A DNA stretch of 64,000 nucleotides from Caballeronia glathei. GTDB lineage: Bacteria > Pseudomonadota > Gammaproteobacteria > Burkholderiales > Burkholderiaceae. Under the pieces are notes generated by a model. The model had not been told where the DNA came from. It saw nothing but the letters and a program-made list of their open reading frames with translations, and searched no databases. Both the position numbers and the translations under genes were made by a program. The first letter of the stretch is position 1, and every line of letters begins with the position of its first letter. Of the stretch, positions 48,905 through 59,600 are shown piece after piece. The stretch spans positions 28,600 to 92,599 of the forward strand of contig NZ_JFHC01000031.1 of NCBI RefSeq assembly GCF_000698595.1, in the 5' to 3' direction.

Positions 48905-51592
48905 TCAGCCCTTGCCCGGCTCCGTCGCGGTCGGAATCTGCGGCGGAACCTGCGCCGACTGATCGGTCGGCGGCGGCGCGGGCCGCGGTTCGTGGGAGAC
49001 GTCGCGCGCCTTGGCGACAGCGCTTTTCACCACCGGCGAGAGCGGCGGCGGCTCCGCCGGCGCGCCGGCCTCGCCGCCGTCCGTCTCGCGCGCATCCGCG
49101 GATTCACCCGTCGCGTCCTCGTTCTTGTCCTCGTCCTCGCCCGTGCGCGGCGCGAAGAGCCCCGCGGCCTCGGGCGACATCTGCACGTTCATCTGCGGCA
49201 CCGGCACCCGCATGCCGATCTCATCCATCTTGCGCTTGATCCGCACGTTGAACGCCCGCGCGACGCTCCACTGCTGCAGCGGCCGCGTCTTGATCTGCCC
49301 CTTGACGACCATCCAGTTCGGGTCGAACCGGTCGAGCCCCCATACCTCGATCGGGCCGAGCATCTCGCGCCGGTAGCGGAAATCGGCCATCAGCTCCGCG
49401 CCGACTTCGCGGATCATCTGCGTGACCTGATCGACATCCGCCGAGAACGGCACGCGCACCTCGAACACGGCGTAGGCGAAGTCGCGCGACAGGTTCTTCA
49501 CGATCTTGATCTGCGAGAACGGAATCGCGTGGATCGCGCCCTGCCCGTCGCGCAGCCGCACGGTGCGGATCGTCAGGCTCTCGACGACGCCCGCATGGCC
49601 GCCGTCGACCTCGATCGAATCGCCGACCGAGATCGTGTCCTCGATGATGATGAACAGCCCCGTGATCAGGTCGGCGACGAGCGACTGCGCGCCGAAGCCC
49701 ACCGCAAGCCCGATCACGCCCGCGCCGGCGAGCAGCGGCGTGACGTTCAGCCCGAGATTGGCCGCGGTGACGATGCCCGCGATGGTGAGCAGCAGGACGA
49801 ACACCACGTTGCGCACGAGCGGCAGCATCGTGCGCGCACGCATGCTCGGGCCGCGCGACTTGCCGCGCAGCGCGTTCGGGCTGAGCGCTTCCTGGATCGC
49901 GGTGTCGATCAGGATCCAGATCAGCCACGCAACGAAGAACGTGAGCACGATCGCGCTCACCGCGTGCGTGATGCCGCGGGCGGCGACGCTCTCCTCCGCG
50001 AGCTTCGCGAGCGAAAAGCCCCAGAAACGCGACGAAAGCTCGAAAAACACGAGCCAGATGCCGACCACGATCAGCGTGCCGATGAACTTCACGAGGCGCT
50101 GCACGTAAGCCGACTGGCGGCGCGGCTTCTTCGTCTTGAGCCGCGTCATGCGCAGCACGATCGCGTTCAGGAAGAAGGCGACCACGAGAAGGCCGGCGGT
50201 TGCGATCGCCATCTGCAGCACGTTTTCGGACGTGCCGATGCCCGCGAGCGTCGCGATCACCGACGCCGAGGCGAGCAGCAGCATCGGCACTTGCCAGAGC
50301 GAGGCGACGACCTCGAAGGTTTCCGTCGCCGCGCGCCGGTTGTGGCGCTGCTCGTAGGAGCGGCTGCGGATCAGGTGCGCGACGGGGCGCTGGTACGCAA
50401 GCGCGAAGTACGCGGTCAGCCCCGCCGCGACCATGTTCGCGACGGTCGAGATCAGCGCCGAGAGATTGCTGCCGAGCTGCTGCGCGACGTCGTAGTTGGC
50501 GGCGGCGTCGCCGAGCGCGCCGAACGTGCCGATCAGAAAGAGCAGCCGCCGCGCGTGGAGGATCAGCACGTTCACCGCCACGCGCCGGTGCGCCGAGCCG
50601 AACAGCGAAAACATGATCAGGCAGATCGACGAAAACACCGCGCCCGCGACGATCGCGTAGGCCGTGACCATCGCGAGCGTGCGGCCGAGCGATTGCGGCA
50701 TCAGGTGCACGAAGGTGAGCGCGGCGAGAAACGCGAAGAGATAGGGCGCAACGCGGCGCAGCGCGAACAGCAGGAGCTCGCGCGTGGTCGGATTGTGATG
50801 CAGGCCGGCGGCGATCCCGTAGTGCGCGTGAACGCGGCGCTGCAGATACACGAGCGCGAACGCGCACGCGCCCCAGCCGGCGAGCGTCGCGAAATAGTTG
50901 AGCAGCGTGCGGCCGAACGGCTCGCGGCTCTGGCTCGTGACGATCGTGAAAAGCTCGTTGCCCGCCGCGTTGAAACGGCCGCCCCAATAGGCGATCGGCG
51001 TCTTGCCGCGCTTGACGTCGGCTTCGATGTTCGACACGGCCGATGCGATCGCACCGAGCAGGCCGGCGTTCTGCGCGATGGTCGCAACCACCGACGACGC
51101 CGCCGGCTGCGCGGCGCTCGCCCCCGCGGGCGCGCTCACGGCCGCAGCCGCGCTGGCGCTCGCGCCGGCCGCCGGCGCGCCGGTCCCGGCTGCCGACGCG
51201 GCGAGCGCGGCATCGGCCTCGCGTTTGGCGTCGCGCAGCTTTTTCAGCTGGGCGACGAGCGCAGCGCGCTGCTTGTCGCTGTCGAGTGTCGAGATGACGT
51301 TGTCGAGCGAGCGGGTCAGTTCGGCATCGCCGACGGCGCTCGCCGCTGCGGCATCCGGCGCGGAAGCCGGGGCCGGAGGCGTGATCAGTTCCTGGAACGA
51401 CGGCAGCGTGAGCGCCGGGCCCGCCGCGCCCGCGACGGGCGAAAACAGCGCGCACGATGCGGCGGCGGCGAGCGCGGCAAACACGCGGTATCCGGGGCGC
51501 ACGCGGCGCACGCCAAGGGGGCCGGCGAGCCGCGCACAGATGACGACAAAAAGGATCGCGAGGCTCGCCAGTGCGCACATGCTTGACTTCAT
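48905..51592 (-). CDS. MscS-family mechanosensitive channel (large, multi-helix type)
   Basis: An 895-residue protein. A signal-like N-terminus (AILFVVICARLAG, later FAALAAAASCALFSPVAGAAG) precedes an Ala-rich periplasmic region with a coiled coil (~80-150). About ten membrane segments follow, then the MscS domain: the pore helix LLAGAGVIGLAVGFGAQSLVADLITG and GDSIEV, and a soluble cage domain up to ~790. The last ~90 residues are Glu/Asp/Pro/Ala-rich and probably unfolded. Length and layout resemble the YbiO/YbdG-like large MscS proteins. It releases solutes on hypo-osmotic shock. ATG at 51592. Confidence 0.93.
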   Translation of the reverse strand: MKSSMCALASLAILFVVICARLAGPLGVRRVRPGYRVFAALAAAASCALFSPVAGAAGPALTLPSFQELITPPAPASAPDAAAASAVGDAELTRSLDNVISTLDSDKQRAALVAQLKKLRDAKREADAALAASAAGTGAPAAGASASAAAAVSAPAGASAAQPAASSVVATIAQNAGLLGAIASAVSNIEADVKRGKTPIAYWGGRFNAAGNELFTIVTSQSREPFGRTLLNYFATLAGWGACAFALVYLQRRVHAHYGIAAGLHHNPTTRELLLFALRRVAPYLFAFLAALTFVHLMPQSLGRTLAMVTAYAIVAGAVFSSICLIMFSLFGSAHRRVAVNVLILHARRLLFLIGTFGALGDAAANYDVAQQLGSNLSALISTVANMVAAGLTAYFALAYQRPVAHLIRSRSYEQRHNRRAATETFEVVASLWQVPMLLLASASVIATLAGIGTSENVLQMAIATAGLLVVAFFLNAIVLRMTRLKTKKPRRQSAYVQRLVKFIGTLIVVGIWLVFFELSSRFWGFSLAKLAEESVAARGITHAVSAIVLTFFVAWLIWILIDTAIQEALSPNALRGKSRGPSMRARTMLPLVRNVVFVLLLTIAGIVTAANLGLNVTPLLAGAGVIGLAVGFGAQSLVADLITGLFIIIEDTISVGDSIEVDGGHAGVVESLTIRTVRLRDGQGAIHAIPFSQIKIVKNLSRDFAYAVFEVRVPFSADVDQVTQMIREVGAELMADFRYRREMLGPIEVWGLDRFDPNWMVVKGQIKTRPLQQWSVARAFNVRIKRKMDEIGMRVPVPQMNVQMSPEAAGLFAPRTGEDEDKNEDATGESADARETDGGEAGAPAEPPPLSPVVKSAVAKARDVSHEPRPAPPPTDQSAQVPPQIPTATEPGKG

Positions 51593-51748
51593 AGCGGTCT
51601 GCAAGATCGGGAAGACCGCCAGTTTAGCCGCTGGGCCCTGCTCGGCGCGCGGCCGGCGCGTAACCGAATGTTAGTCGCCGGCGTGGCGGGTTTCGTCTGA
51701 GGGTTCCCGCTGGCTGCGGGAGCACTATTGCGGGTCGCGAAAAGCGGC

Positions 51749-52210
51749 CTATTTGTCCATTTCCGTGCGCGCGCCGCTCGAATCCGCCGCCGCGCCGCTG
51801 CTCGCGCCCTGGTTCGCTGTGCCGTCCTTCGCGGACCACTCCTGAAGTTTCCTGCCCGCCGTTTGCAGGCCGGCGCCCGTGCTGCTCGCGGCATCGGCGA
51901 TCGCCGCGTTGGTGGCGCTCGCGGCGCCCGCCAGATTCGCCTTCGCCGTCTCAGCGACGCCGCTTGCCGAAATATGGGGCACCGATGCCGCCGAATCGAG
52001 GTTGTTCTGCGCGGCCTGCTTCGCCGCATCGACGTGCTGGCCGACGTAGCTCGCGGCCTGATCGAACTTCTGGTTCGTCTGGCTCGCGAGATTGTTCAGC
52101 GCGCTCGCCGCCTGTCCGGCCGTCGCGTCGTGCTTCTCGCACGCCGCGAGCACGGCAAGCGCGGCGAGCGCGACGGCGATCCGGTTCAAAGTGTTCTTTT
52201 GCATCATCAT
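51749..52210 (-). CDS. Ala-rich lipoprotein
   Basis: A ~153-residue protein with a lipoprotein signal peptide (IAVALAALAVLAACEK; lipobox LAAC). The mature part is Ala/Gln/Ser-rich and helical with repeats such as ASATNAAIADAAS and QAAQNNLDSAASV, probably a periplasmic or membrane-anchored coiled structure. Start at the ATG cluster 52210/52207/52204 with GGAAGG upstream. Unknown function; common in Burkholderia-type genomes. Confidence 0.8.
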   Translation of the reverse strand: MMMQKNTLNRIAVALAALAVLAACEKHDATAGQAASALNNLASQTNQKFDQAASYVGQHVDAAKQAAQNNLDSAASVPHISASGVAETAKANLAGAASATNAAIADAASSTGAGLQTAGRKLQEWSAKDGTANQGASSGAAADSSGARTEMDK

Positions 52211-52452
52211 GCCCTTCCACAATTGAGGCTGCGCCCGAAACCCGCCAGCGCACCGTACGGACCGGCTTTGCGTACGCGCCCTGCGGCGGCGCTCGCGCGG
52301 TCCGGGATTCACCAAAAGCGCCAATGATACGCTGCGGCGCGGCAGCGTCCGGCGGGCCGGCCGACGTCAAACCGTCAAGGCCGTGAGAGTAGACTAACCG
52401 ATGGCTGGACCCGTTCGGCGCAACCCGAATTCATCTTTCCCGGAGGTTATCG

Positions 52453-53034
52453 ATGGCAGCAAAGAAGATTCTCTTCCTCACCGGCGACTTTGCCGAGGAC
52501 TATGAAACGATGGTGCCGTTTCAGGCGCTGCAGGCGATCGGCCATACGGTCGACGCGGTGTGCCCGGGCAAAAAGAACGGCGAGCGCATCAAGACGGCGA
52601 TCCACGACTTCGAAGGCGACCAGACCTATACCGAAAAACCGGGCCACCTGTTCGCGCTCAACGCCACCTTCGACGACATCGATCCCGCCCAGTACGACGC
52701 GCTCGCCATCGCGGGCGGCCGGGCGCCCGAGTATCTGCGCCTGAACGAGCGCGTGATCGAGCTGGTGCGCCACTTCGCCGAGGCGAACAAGCCGATCGCC
52801 GCCGTGTGTCACGCGGCGCAACTGCTGGCGGCGGCACGCGTGATCGAGGGCAAACGCATTTCCGCGTATCCGGCCTGCGCGCCGGAAGTGCGGCTCGCGG
52901 GCGGCGAATACGCCGATATCCCGGTCGACGCCGCGATCACAGACGGCAACTTCGTCACGGCGCCCGCGTGGCCCGCGCATCCGGAATGGCTGCGGCAGTT
53001 CCTGGCGCTGCTGGGGACGCGCATCGAGCTGTGA
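52453..53034 (+). CDS. DJ-1/PfpI family protein
   Basis: A 193-residue protein of the DJ-1/PfpI superfamily: KKILFLTGDFAEDYETMVPFQALQAIGHTVDAV at the start, DALAIAGGRAPEYLRLNERV, and the nucleophile elbow IAAVCHAAQLL with Cys119. Family members are amidases, glyoxalase/deglycase-like enzymes or chaperones; which of these applies here is unknown. ATG at 52453 with GGAGG seven bases upstream. Stands alone on the plus strand. Confidence 0.92.
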   Translation: MAAKKILFLTGDFAEDYETMVPFQALQAIGHTVDAVCPGKKNGERIKTAIHDFEGDQTYTEKPGHLFALNATFDDIDPAQYDALAIAGGRAPEYLRLNERVIELVRHFAEANKPIAAVCHAAQLLAAARVIEGKRISAYPACAPEVRLAGGEYADIPVDAAITDGNFVTAPAWPAHPEWLRQFLALLGTRIEL

Positions 53035-53209
53035 GGCGCGCGGTGTAATGCACGTTTTGCTCGGCATGCGGTGGGACGTGTCGACGCAACATCCGCCGCG
53101 GCAATGCGATAGAACGCATTGCCGCACTACCTTTAGGATGTTTCGTATTCTCCGTGGCGAGCGCGCTTCTTATAGTCGCGGGTCAACCGCCCCGCCCAGA
53201 AGCGCTGTT

Positions 53210-53518
53210 ATGAACCTCATGAGTCTCGTGGTCGCCCTCGTCGCCGGCATCATCCTTTTCGAACCCTTCACACGCGCCCCCGTCTCCCGATCGATGCGCG
53301 TCGCCGCGTGCCGCAATCGCGCCATGCGCTCGTTCATGCAGGCGGGCGTCGCGATCATGGCGTCGCTGATGATCGCGACGAGCCAGCCCGCGCCGGAACG
53401 CCTTTCGCCGTTGCTCTTATTCGGCGTCGCGGCATTGCTCGCGCTTGCGGGCGTCTACTGGATCGTGCGCGGTGCGCGTCTTCTGAAGCCTCGCCGCATG
53501 TTTATCGAGCGGCACTGA
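53210..53518 (+). CDS. Small membrane protein, unknown
   Basis: A 102-residue hydrophobic protein with membrane segments at ~3-20, ~41-58 and ~68-88 and a basic loop (SRSMRVAACRNRAMRS). ATG at 53210; the upstream in-frame stretch from 53048 has no ordered protein features. No clear ribosome site. No family recognised. Confidence 0.55.
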   Translation: MNLMSLVVALVAGIILFEPFTRAPVSRSMRVAACRNRAMRSFMQAGVAIMASLMIATSQPAPERLSPLLLFGVAALLALAGVYWIVRGARLLKPRRMFIERH

Positions 53519-53760
53519 TCCGCTTGCCGGACCGCGCCGAGCCGGTGGTTCGCCGGGGAGCGGTCCCTCGAGGCTCCCGTCTATCCATATAGCGGTCCGG
53601 CCACACGGGCATCCGATCGGTCAGCCCTGCCCTCCTCCTGCCTCCTCCCGCCTGCCGACCTTCCGGTCGGACCCAGTCTGCGCAGTCACCCCAGCCCTTA
53701 TTTCTCGATGGAACGCCGCGCGCTGCGAGCGTATATTGGGGGCATACCGAAATGATTCGG
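53519..53760. other. Intergenic stretch after the small membrane protein
   Basis: No gene supported. Minus-strand frames here are Arg/Gly-rich shadow sequence. The candidate small RNA begins to the right. Confidence 0.35.
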
Positions 53761-53793
53761 CAAAAAAAAGGCGCCGCGTTGCCGCAGCGCCTT
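53761..53793 (-). terminator. Rho-independent terminator of the candidate small RNA
   Basis: On the minus strand AAGGCGC-T-GCG pairs with CGC-G-GCGCCTT around a GCAA loop, followed by TTTTTTTTG. No protein gene on this strand ends here, which is the main reason to suspect a small RNA upstream of it. Confidence 0.8.
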
Positions 53794-53891
53794 AAAAGTT
53801 CTAGCCATTCCGAGGGCCGTGCTAGAACCTGAGAGTCGGTATCCGAATGCACGTTGCACCTACTCGCAGCACGCCCGCACTTTCGAAATCG
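53761..53891 (-). ncRNA. Candidate small RNA with promoter and terminator
   Basis: On the minus strand a promoter-like pair TTGACT (53921-53926), 17 bases, AAAAAT (53898-53903) is followed about 100 bases later by a hairpin GTTCTAGC / GCTAGAAC (53821-53828 with 53798-53805). A strong Rho-independent terminator then follows: 11-bp stem with GCAA loop and eight T at about 53762-53793. No protein frame fits between them. The RNA would be about 130 bases. It lies divergently upstream of the IclR gene. The end points are estimates. Confidence 0.5.
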
Positions 53892-54100
53892 GGTTCCATT
53901 TTTTCCGGTAATGCTGCCTAAGTCAAGCAAAATTTCTCGACTTGGGCAACTGCCCAACGCAGCATATTGTTCTGTAATATGCCAAAACTGTCACGCCGTA
54001 TGCACTTTTTAAAGAAGCCTTGCATAATCTGCAATGTTGGGAAATCCCGGTGACTTCCGCATCCATTTAGCAAGAGTCGAAACGACGTTTTAAAAAAACA

Positions 54101-54931
54101 ATGCACACCTCCGAGAGTCGAGCGGCCATTCGGGAAAAGGCCAGAGAGAAGGACGGAGAGGAAGTCACGGCGCTCGCGCGCGGACTGGATGTCCTGCGCC
54201 GGATCGCCGCCGCGGATGCCCCCGTGAGCAACCGCGAACTGACCGAGCTGACCGGCATCCCGAAACCCACCGTCTCGCGCATCACCGCCACGCTGGTCGG
54301 CGCGGGGCTGCTCCTTCGCCTGCCCGACAGCGAGCGATTCGTCCTGACCGCGTCGGTGCTGGAACTGAGCAACGGCTTTTTGCGCAATTTCGACATCCGC
54401 GCCCGTGCCCGCCCGTTTCTCATCGAACTCGCGGAGTTCACGGGCCTGAGCGTGCATCTCGCGGTGCGCGACCGGCTGGAAATGGTCGTCATCGACGCGA
54501 TCCGGCCGCGTTCGGCCGTCCTCGTGTCACGGCTGGAAGTGGGCGGTCACATCGACATGTGCCGCACCGCGGTCGGGCGCGCCTATCTGTCGGTGCTGAC
54601 GGCGGCGGATCGCCAGACGCTCCTCGCAAGCCTTCAGACAGCTTCCGGCGACGACTGGCCAAACATCAGCAACGGTCTTCAGGCCGGCCTCGCGGATTCG
54701 CGCCGCCTCGGCTTTTCCATTTCGACGGGCGAATGGCACTACGGCCTGAACGCGGTCGCGGCGGGATTCGTCGGCCCGTCGGGGCAGCGCTACGCCGTCA
54801 ACTGCGGCGGCGCGGCGCATCAGTGCCCGCGCGAGACGCTCATCGAATCCGTGGCGCCGGCGCTGCTCAAATGCGTCGATATCATCGTCCACGAGATCGG
54901 CGGCACGCCCGCGGCCCGTCTCGCCGAGTGA
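54101..54931 (+). CDS. IclR-family transcription regulator
   Basis: A 276-residue regulator. Residues ~20-85 are an IclR winged HTH (LARGLDVLRRIAAADAPVSNRELTELTGIPKPTVSRITATLVGAGLL). Residues ~105-265 are the effector domain (CRTAVGRAYLSVL; GLNAVAAGF). The C-terminus has Cys residues (NCGGAAHQC) unusual for the family. ATG at 54101 with no strong ribosome site. It stands before the RND efflux operon and might regulate it, but there is no direct evidence. Confidence 0.92.
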   Translation: MHTSESRAAIREKAREKDGEEVTALARGLDVLRRIAAADAPVSNRELTELTGIPKPTVSRITATLVGAGLLLRLPDSERFVLTASVLELSNGFLRNFDIRARARPFLIELAEFTGLSVHLAVRDRLEMVVIDAIRPRSAVLVSRLEVGGHIDMCRTAVGRAYLSVLTAADRQTLLASLQTASGDDWPNISNGLQAGLADSRRLGFSISTGEWHYGLNAVAAGFVGPSGQRYAVNCGGAAHQCPRETLIESVAPALLKCVDIIVHEIGGTPAARLAE

Positions 54932-55343
54932 CGCCAACGAGCGCCCGACTCGCCGATTCCGGCACCGCATTCATCCAGCCGGGCGCGCCCGGTCAAAGGG
55001 GCACCGCGCCCGCCGAAGTCACGATCGCCGGCGGCCCGGCCGCCATCCGCATGTCCGCCCGATCCGTTACATCCGCCTTCGCGCGGGTGTAACACTCGTA
55101 ATCATCCGAAAGAAAGATAGCTGGACTGTAACGAAGCACGGGACGTAGCATCATGCTTCGCGCGCACCGGGCCGGCTTTCAAAGCTTTCCAGACAACGAC
55201 TCCCGGGCTGATTCCGGGGATCCGTCATGCATCGGGCCAACTGCGCCGCTCGCCAGCGCGCTTGCGTCCGCGAGCGCGCAACTGCCGAAAGCCGCCCATC
55301 CCGCGCACCAATCGAACACCGAAACACGCAAGCCACCAGACCG
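54932..55343. other. Intergenic stretch upstream of the efflux operon
   Basis: Holds the presumed promoter of the mdtABC-type operon. CGTTACAT near 55067 and TGTAACG near 55127 form a loose inverted pair, and TGTAACA lies near 55089; such GTAAC boxes can be response-regulator sites, but this is weak. No gene supported: the plus-strand frame from 55227 is open but not ordered before the membrane anchor of the next gene. Confidence 0.4.
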
Positions 55344-56678
55344 ATGGACGACCAGAAAACCCCTCCGACACCGCCGCATCCGACCGCCTCCCCGACGTCC
55401 GCTCCCGCCCCTTCCACCCGGGGCCGCCGGCTCGGATGGCTCGTCGTGGCACTGCTCGTCATCGCGGGCGCGCTCGCGTGGTGGCATCCGTGGAGCCGCG
55501 GCGACGGCGCGAAGGAGCCGCAGGCGGGTTCGTCCGCGGGCGGACGGCGCGGCGGCACGGGCAACCAGCCGCAGCCGGTGCATGTCGCGAGCGTGACCCA
55601 GGGCGAGATGCCCGTCGTCATCAATTCGCTCGGCACCGTCACGCCGCTCGCGAACGTCACCGTCAAGACGCAGCTGAACGGCATTCTGGTGGATGTCGCC
55701 TTCAAGGAAGGCCAGATGGTCAAGAAGGGCGACGTGCTTGCGCAGATCGACCCGCGCCCCTACGAAATCTCGTTGCGCAACGCGCAGGGCACGCTCGCGA
55801 AGGACCAGGCGCTCCTGCAGACCGCGCGGCTCGACCTGCAGCGCTACCAGACGCTGCTCGCGCAGGATTCGATCGCCAAGCAGCAGGTGGACACGCAGGC
55901 GTCGCTCGTCAAGCAGTATGAAGGCGCGGTGAAATCGGACCAGGCGAACGTCGATACCTTCAGGCTCGACCTGACCTACGCGCGCATCACGGCGCCGGTC
56001 TCGGGGCGCGTCGGCTTGCGGCAGGTCGACGCGGGCAATTACGTGACCACCGGCGACACGAACGGCGTCGTGGTGATCACGCAATTGCAGCCGATCAGCG
56101 TGGTCTTCACCACCTCGGAGGACAACCTCGCCGCGATCCTCAAGCCGCTGCACGCGGGCACGAAGATGTCGGTGACGGCTTACGACCGGGCCAACACCAC
56201 GGCGCTCGAAGCCGGCTACCTCGAAACCGTCGACAACCAGATCGACACGACCACCGGCACCGTCAAGCTGCGCGCGACCTTCGACAACAAGGAAGGCATG
56301 CTCTTTCCGAATCAGTTCGTGAACACGAAACTGCTCGTCGACGTGATCCGGAACGCGACCATCGTGCCGACGTCGGCGGTGCTCAACGGCTCGTCGGGGA
56401 CGTTCGTCTACGTCGTGAAGCCGGACAACACCGTCACCGTGCGCAAGGTGAAGACAGGCCCCGTGGACGGCGAGCGCACCAGCATCAAGAGCGGCCTGGA
56501 GGTGGGCGAGCGCGTCGTGATCGACGGCTCGGACCGCCTGAAGGAAGCCGCGAAGATCACGATCCCCGCCGACAAGCCCAAGGGGGCATCGGGCGCGGCG
56601 TCGGCGTCGGGCGCGTCGGCGGCCCATGCTGCGTCGGGCGCGCGCCGCGGCCGCCATCGCCAGCAACAGCCGCAATGA
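55344..56678 (+). CDS. mdtA: RND efflux periplasmic adaptor (MdtA-like membrane fusion protein)
   Basis: A 444-residue adaptor that links the RND pump to an outer-membrane channel. N-terminal membrane anchor LGWLVVALLVIAGALAWW (~29-46), then lipoyl-like halves (VVINSLGTVTPLANVTVKTQLNGILVDVAFKEGQMVKKGDVLAQID), a coiled-coil hairpin (~140-210) and a beta-barrel (DLTYARITAPVSGRVGLRQVDAGNYV). The C-terminal ~40 residues are Ala/Ser/Arg-rich. ATG at 55344 starts the ordered part. First gene of the operon; mdtB follows after 19 bases. Confidence 0.93.
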   Translation: MDDQKTPPTPPHPTASPTSAPAPSTRGRRLGWLVVALLVIAGALAWWHPWSRGDGAKEPQAGSSAGGRRGGTGNQPQPVHVASVTQGEMPVVINSLGTVTPLANVTVKTQLNGILVDVAFKEGQMVKKGDVLAQIDPRPYEISLRNAQGTLAKDQALLQTARLDLQRYQTLLAQDSIAKQQVDTQASLVKQYEGAVKSDQANVDTFRLDLTYARITAPVSGRVGLRQVDAGNYVTTGDTNGVVVITQLQPISVVFTTSEDNLAAILKPLHAGTKMSVTAYDRANTTALEAGYLETVDNQIDTTTGTVKLRATFDNKEGMLFPNQFVNTKLLVDVIRNATIVPTSAVLNGSSGTFVYVVKPDNTVTVRKVKTGPVDGERTSIKSGLEVGERVVIDGSDRLKEAAKITIPADKPKGASGAASASGASAAHAASGARRGRHRQQQPQ

Positions 56679-56697
56679 CGGCGCGGGTACGTAAAGC

Positions 56698-59600
56698 ATG
56701 AACCCGTCACGACTTTTCATTCTGCGCCCGGTCGGCACGGCGCTCCTGATGGCGGCGATCATGCTGGTCGGCCTCGTCGCGCTGCGCTTTCTGCCGCTCT
56801 CCGCGCTGCCCGCCGTCGACTATCCGACGATCCAGGTCCAGACCTTCTATCCCGGAGCGTCGCCCGACGTGATGACGTCCTCCGTCACCGCGCCGCTCGA
56901 AAAGCAGTTCGGCCAGATGGCGAGCCTGAACCAGATGTCGTCGCAGAGTTCGGCGGGGGCGTCGGTGATCACGCTCCAGTTCAACCTGGATCTGCCGCTC
57001 GACATCGCCGAGCAGGAAGTGCAGGCCGCGATCAACGCGGCGGGCAACCTGCTGCCGTCGGACCTTCCCGCGCCGCCGATCTACGCGAAGGTGAACCCCG
57101 CCGACGCGCCGATCATCACGCTCGCGATCAGCTCGAAGACGCTGCCGCTCACCCAGGTGCAGGATCTCGCCGACACGCGCCTCGCGCAGAAGATCTCGCA
57201 GGTGGCGGGCGTCGGCCTCGTGTCGGTGAGCGGCGGCAACCGCCCGGCCGTGCGCATCCAGGCGAACACGCGCGCGCTCGCGTCGTACGGGCTCAACATC
57301 GACGACCTGCGCACCACCATCTCGAACCTGAACGTCAATACGCCGAAAGGCGGCTTCGACGGCCCGAGCCGCGCCTACACGATCAACGCGAACGACCAGC
57401 TGACCGACGCGAAGGCGTATCAGAGCGCGGTCATCGCGTACCGGAACGGGCGGCCCGTGATGCTGACGGACGTCGCGACGATCGTCGAGGGGCCGGAGAA
57501 CACGAAGCTCGGCGCGTGGGTCGATTCGACGCCCGCGATCATCCTGAACGTGCAGCGCCAGCCGGGCGCGAACGTGATTCAGGTGGTCGACAGCATCAAG
57601 AAGGTCCTGCCGCAGCTGCAGTCGTCGCTGCCCGCCGCGCTCGACGTGCGCATCGTCACCGACCGCACGACCACGATCCGCGCGTCCGTGCGCGACGTGC
57701 AGTTCGAACTGGCGCTCTCGGTCGTGCTGGTCGTGCTCGTGATCTACCTCTTTCTCGCCAACGTCTGGGCGACGCTGATCCCGAGCCTGTCGGTGCCGCT
57801 CTCGCTCGTCGGCACGCTCGCGGTGATGTACCTGTGCGGCTTCTCGCTCGACAACCTCTCGCTGATGGCGCTCACGATCGCGACAGGCTTCGTGGTCGAC
57901 GACGCCATCGTGATGATCGAGAACATCGCGCGCTACGTGGAGGACGGCGATCCGCCGCTCGAAGCCGCCCTGAAGGGCTCCAGGCAGATCGGCTTTACGA
58001 TCATCTCGCTCACGGTCTCGCTGATCGCCGTGCTGATTCCGCTGCTCTTCATGGGCGACGTGGTCGGGCGGCTCTTTCATGAATTCGCGATCACGCTCGC
58101 CGTGACCATCGTGATTTCGGCGGTGGTGTCGCTCACGCTCGTGCCGATGCTCTGCGCGAAGCTCCTGCGCCACACGCCGCCGAAGGAAAGCAAGCGCTTC
58201 GAAGCGCGCGCGCACCAGTTCATCGACTACGTGATCGCGCGCTACGCCGTCGCGCTCACGTGGGTGCTCGACCGGCAGCGCGCGACGCTCTTCGTCGCGG
58301 TGATGACGCTCGTCGTGACCGCCCTGCTCTACGTCGTGATTCCGAAAGGCTTCTTCCCGACCCAGGACACCGGCGTGATCCAGGCGATCACGCAGGCGCC
58401 GCAGGCCGCGTCGTACAAGGCGGTTGCGGACCAGCAGCAGGCGCTCGCCGCGCAGATCCTGAAGAACCCGGACGTGGAGAGCCTCACGTCGTTCATCGGC
58501 GTGGACGGCACGAACATCACGCTCAACAGCGGCCGCATGCTCATCAACCTGAAGCCGCGCGACGACCGCAGCAACACGTCGAGCGACGTGATCCGCGCGC
58601 TTCAGAGCGACGTCGCGAACATTCCGGGCATCAAGCTCTTCATGCAGCCGGTGCAGGACCTGACCATCGACTCGACCGTCAGCCCGACGCAGTACCAGTT
58701 CATGCTGACCGACCCGAACGCCACCGAATTCGCCGAGTGGGTGCCGAAGCTGATCGACCGCCTGCAGCATTCGCCGGTGCTCGCGGACGTCGCGACCGAC
58801 CTGCAGCAGAACGGCCAGTCGGTATACGTGGAAATCGACCGGTCGACGGCCGCGCGCTTCGGCATCACGCCGGCCACGGTGGACAACGCGCTCTACGACG
58901 CCTTCGGCCAGCGCATCATCTCGACGATCTTCACGCAGTCGAACCAGTACCGCGTGATTCTCGAATCCGAGCCGACCGACGCGCACTACGCCGATATCCT
59001 CAACGGCATCTACCTGCCGTCGTCGACGGCGACCAACGGCCAGGTTCCGCTCTCGTCGATCGCGACGTTCCACGAGCGCGCCGCGCCGCTGCTCGTCACG
59101 CACCTCGGCCAGTTCCCGGCGACCACCGTGTCGTTCAACCTCGCGCCGGGCGCGTCGCTCGGCGCGGCGGTCAAGGAAATCGAGAAGGCGAAGCAGGACA
59201 TCAACCTGCCCGCGTCGTTCCAGATCCGCTTCCAGGGCGCGGCGCTCGCGTTCCAGGCGTCGCTGTCGAACGAGCTGTTCCTGATCCTCGCCGCGATCAT
59301 CACGATGTACATCGTGCTCGGCGTGCTCTACGAGAGCTTCATCCATCCGATCACGATCCTCTCGACGCTGCCCTCCGCGGGCGTCGGCGCGCTGCTCTCG
59401 CTGATGCTCACGGGGCACGATCTCGACATCATCGGGATCATCGGCATCGTGCTTTTGATCGGCATCGTGAAGAAGAACGCGATCATGATGATCGACTTCG
59501 CGCTCGAAGCCGAGCGCGAGGAAGGCAAGGCGCCGCGCGACGCGATCTTCCAGGCGTGTCTCCTGCGTTTTCGCCCGATCCTGATGACGACGATGGCAGC

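Noticed and set aside
48992..51586. 864-residue plus-strand open frame opposite the MscS gene
   Set aside because: High-GC antisense shadow: Arg/His/Asp/Ala-rich, no domain, and the minus strand has a clear MscS protein.
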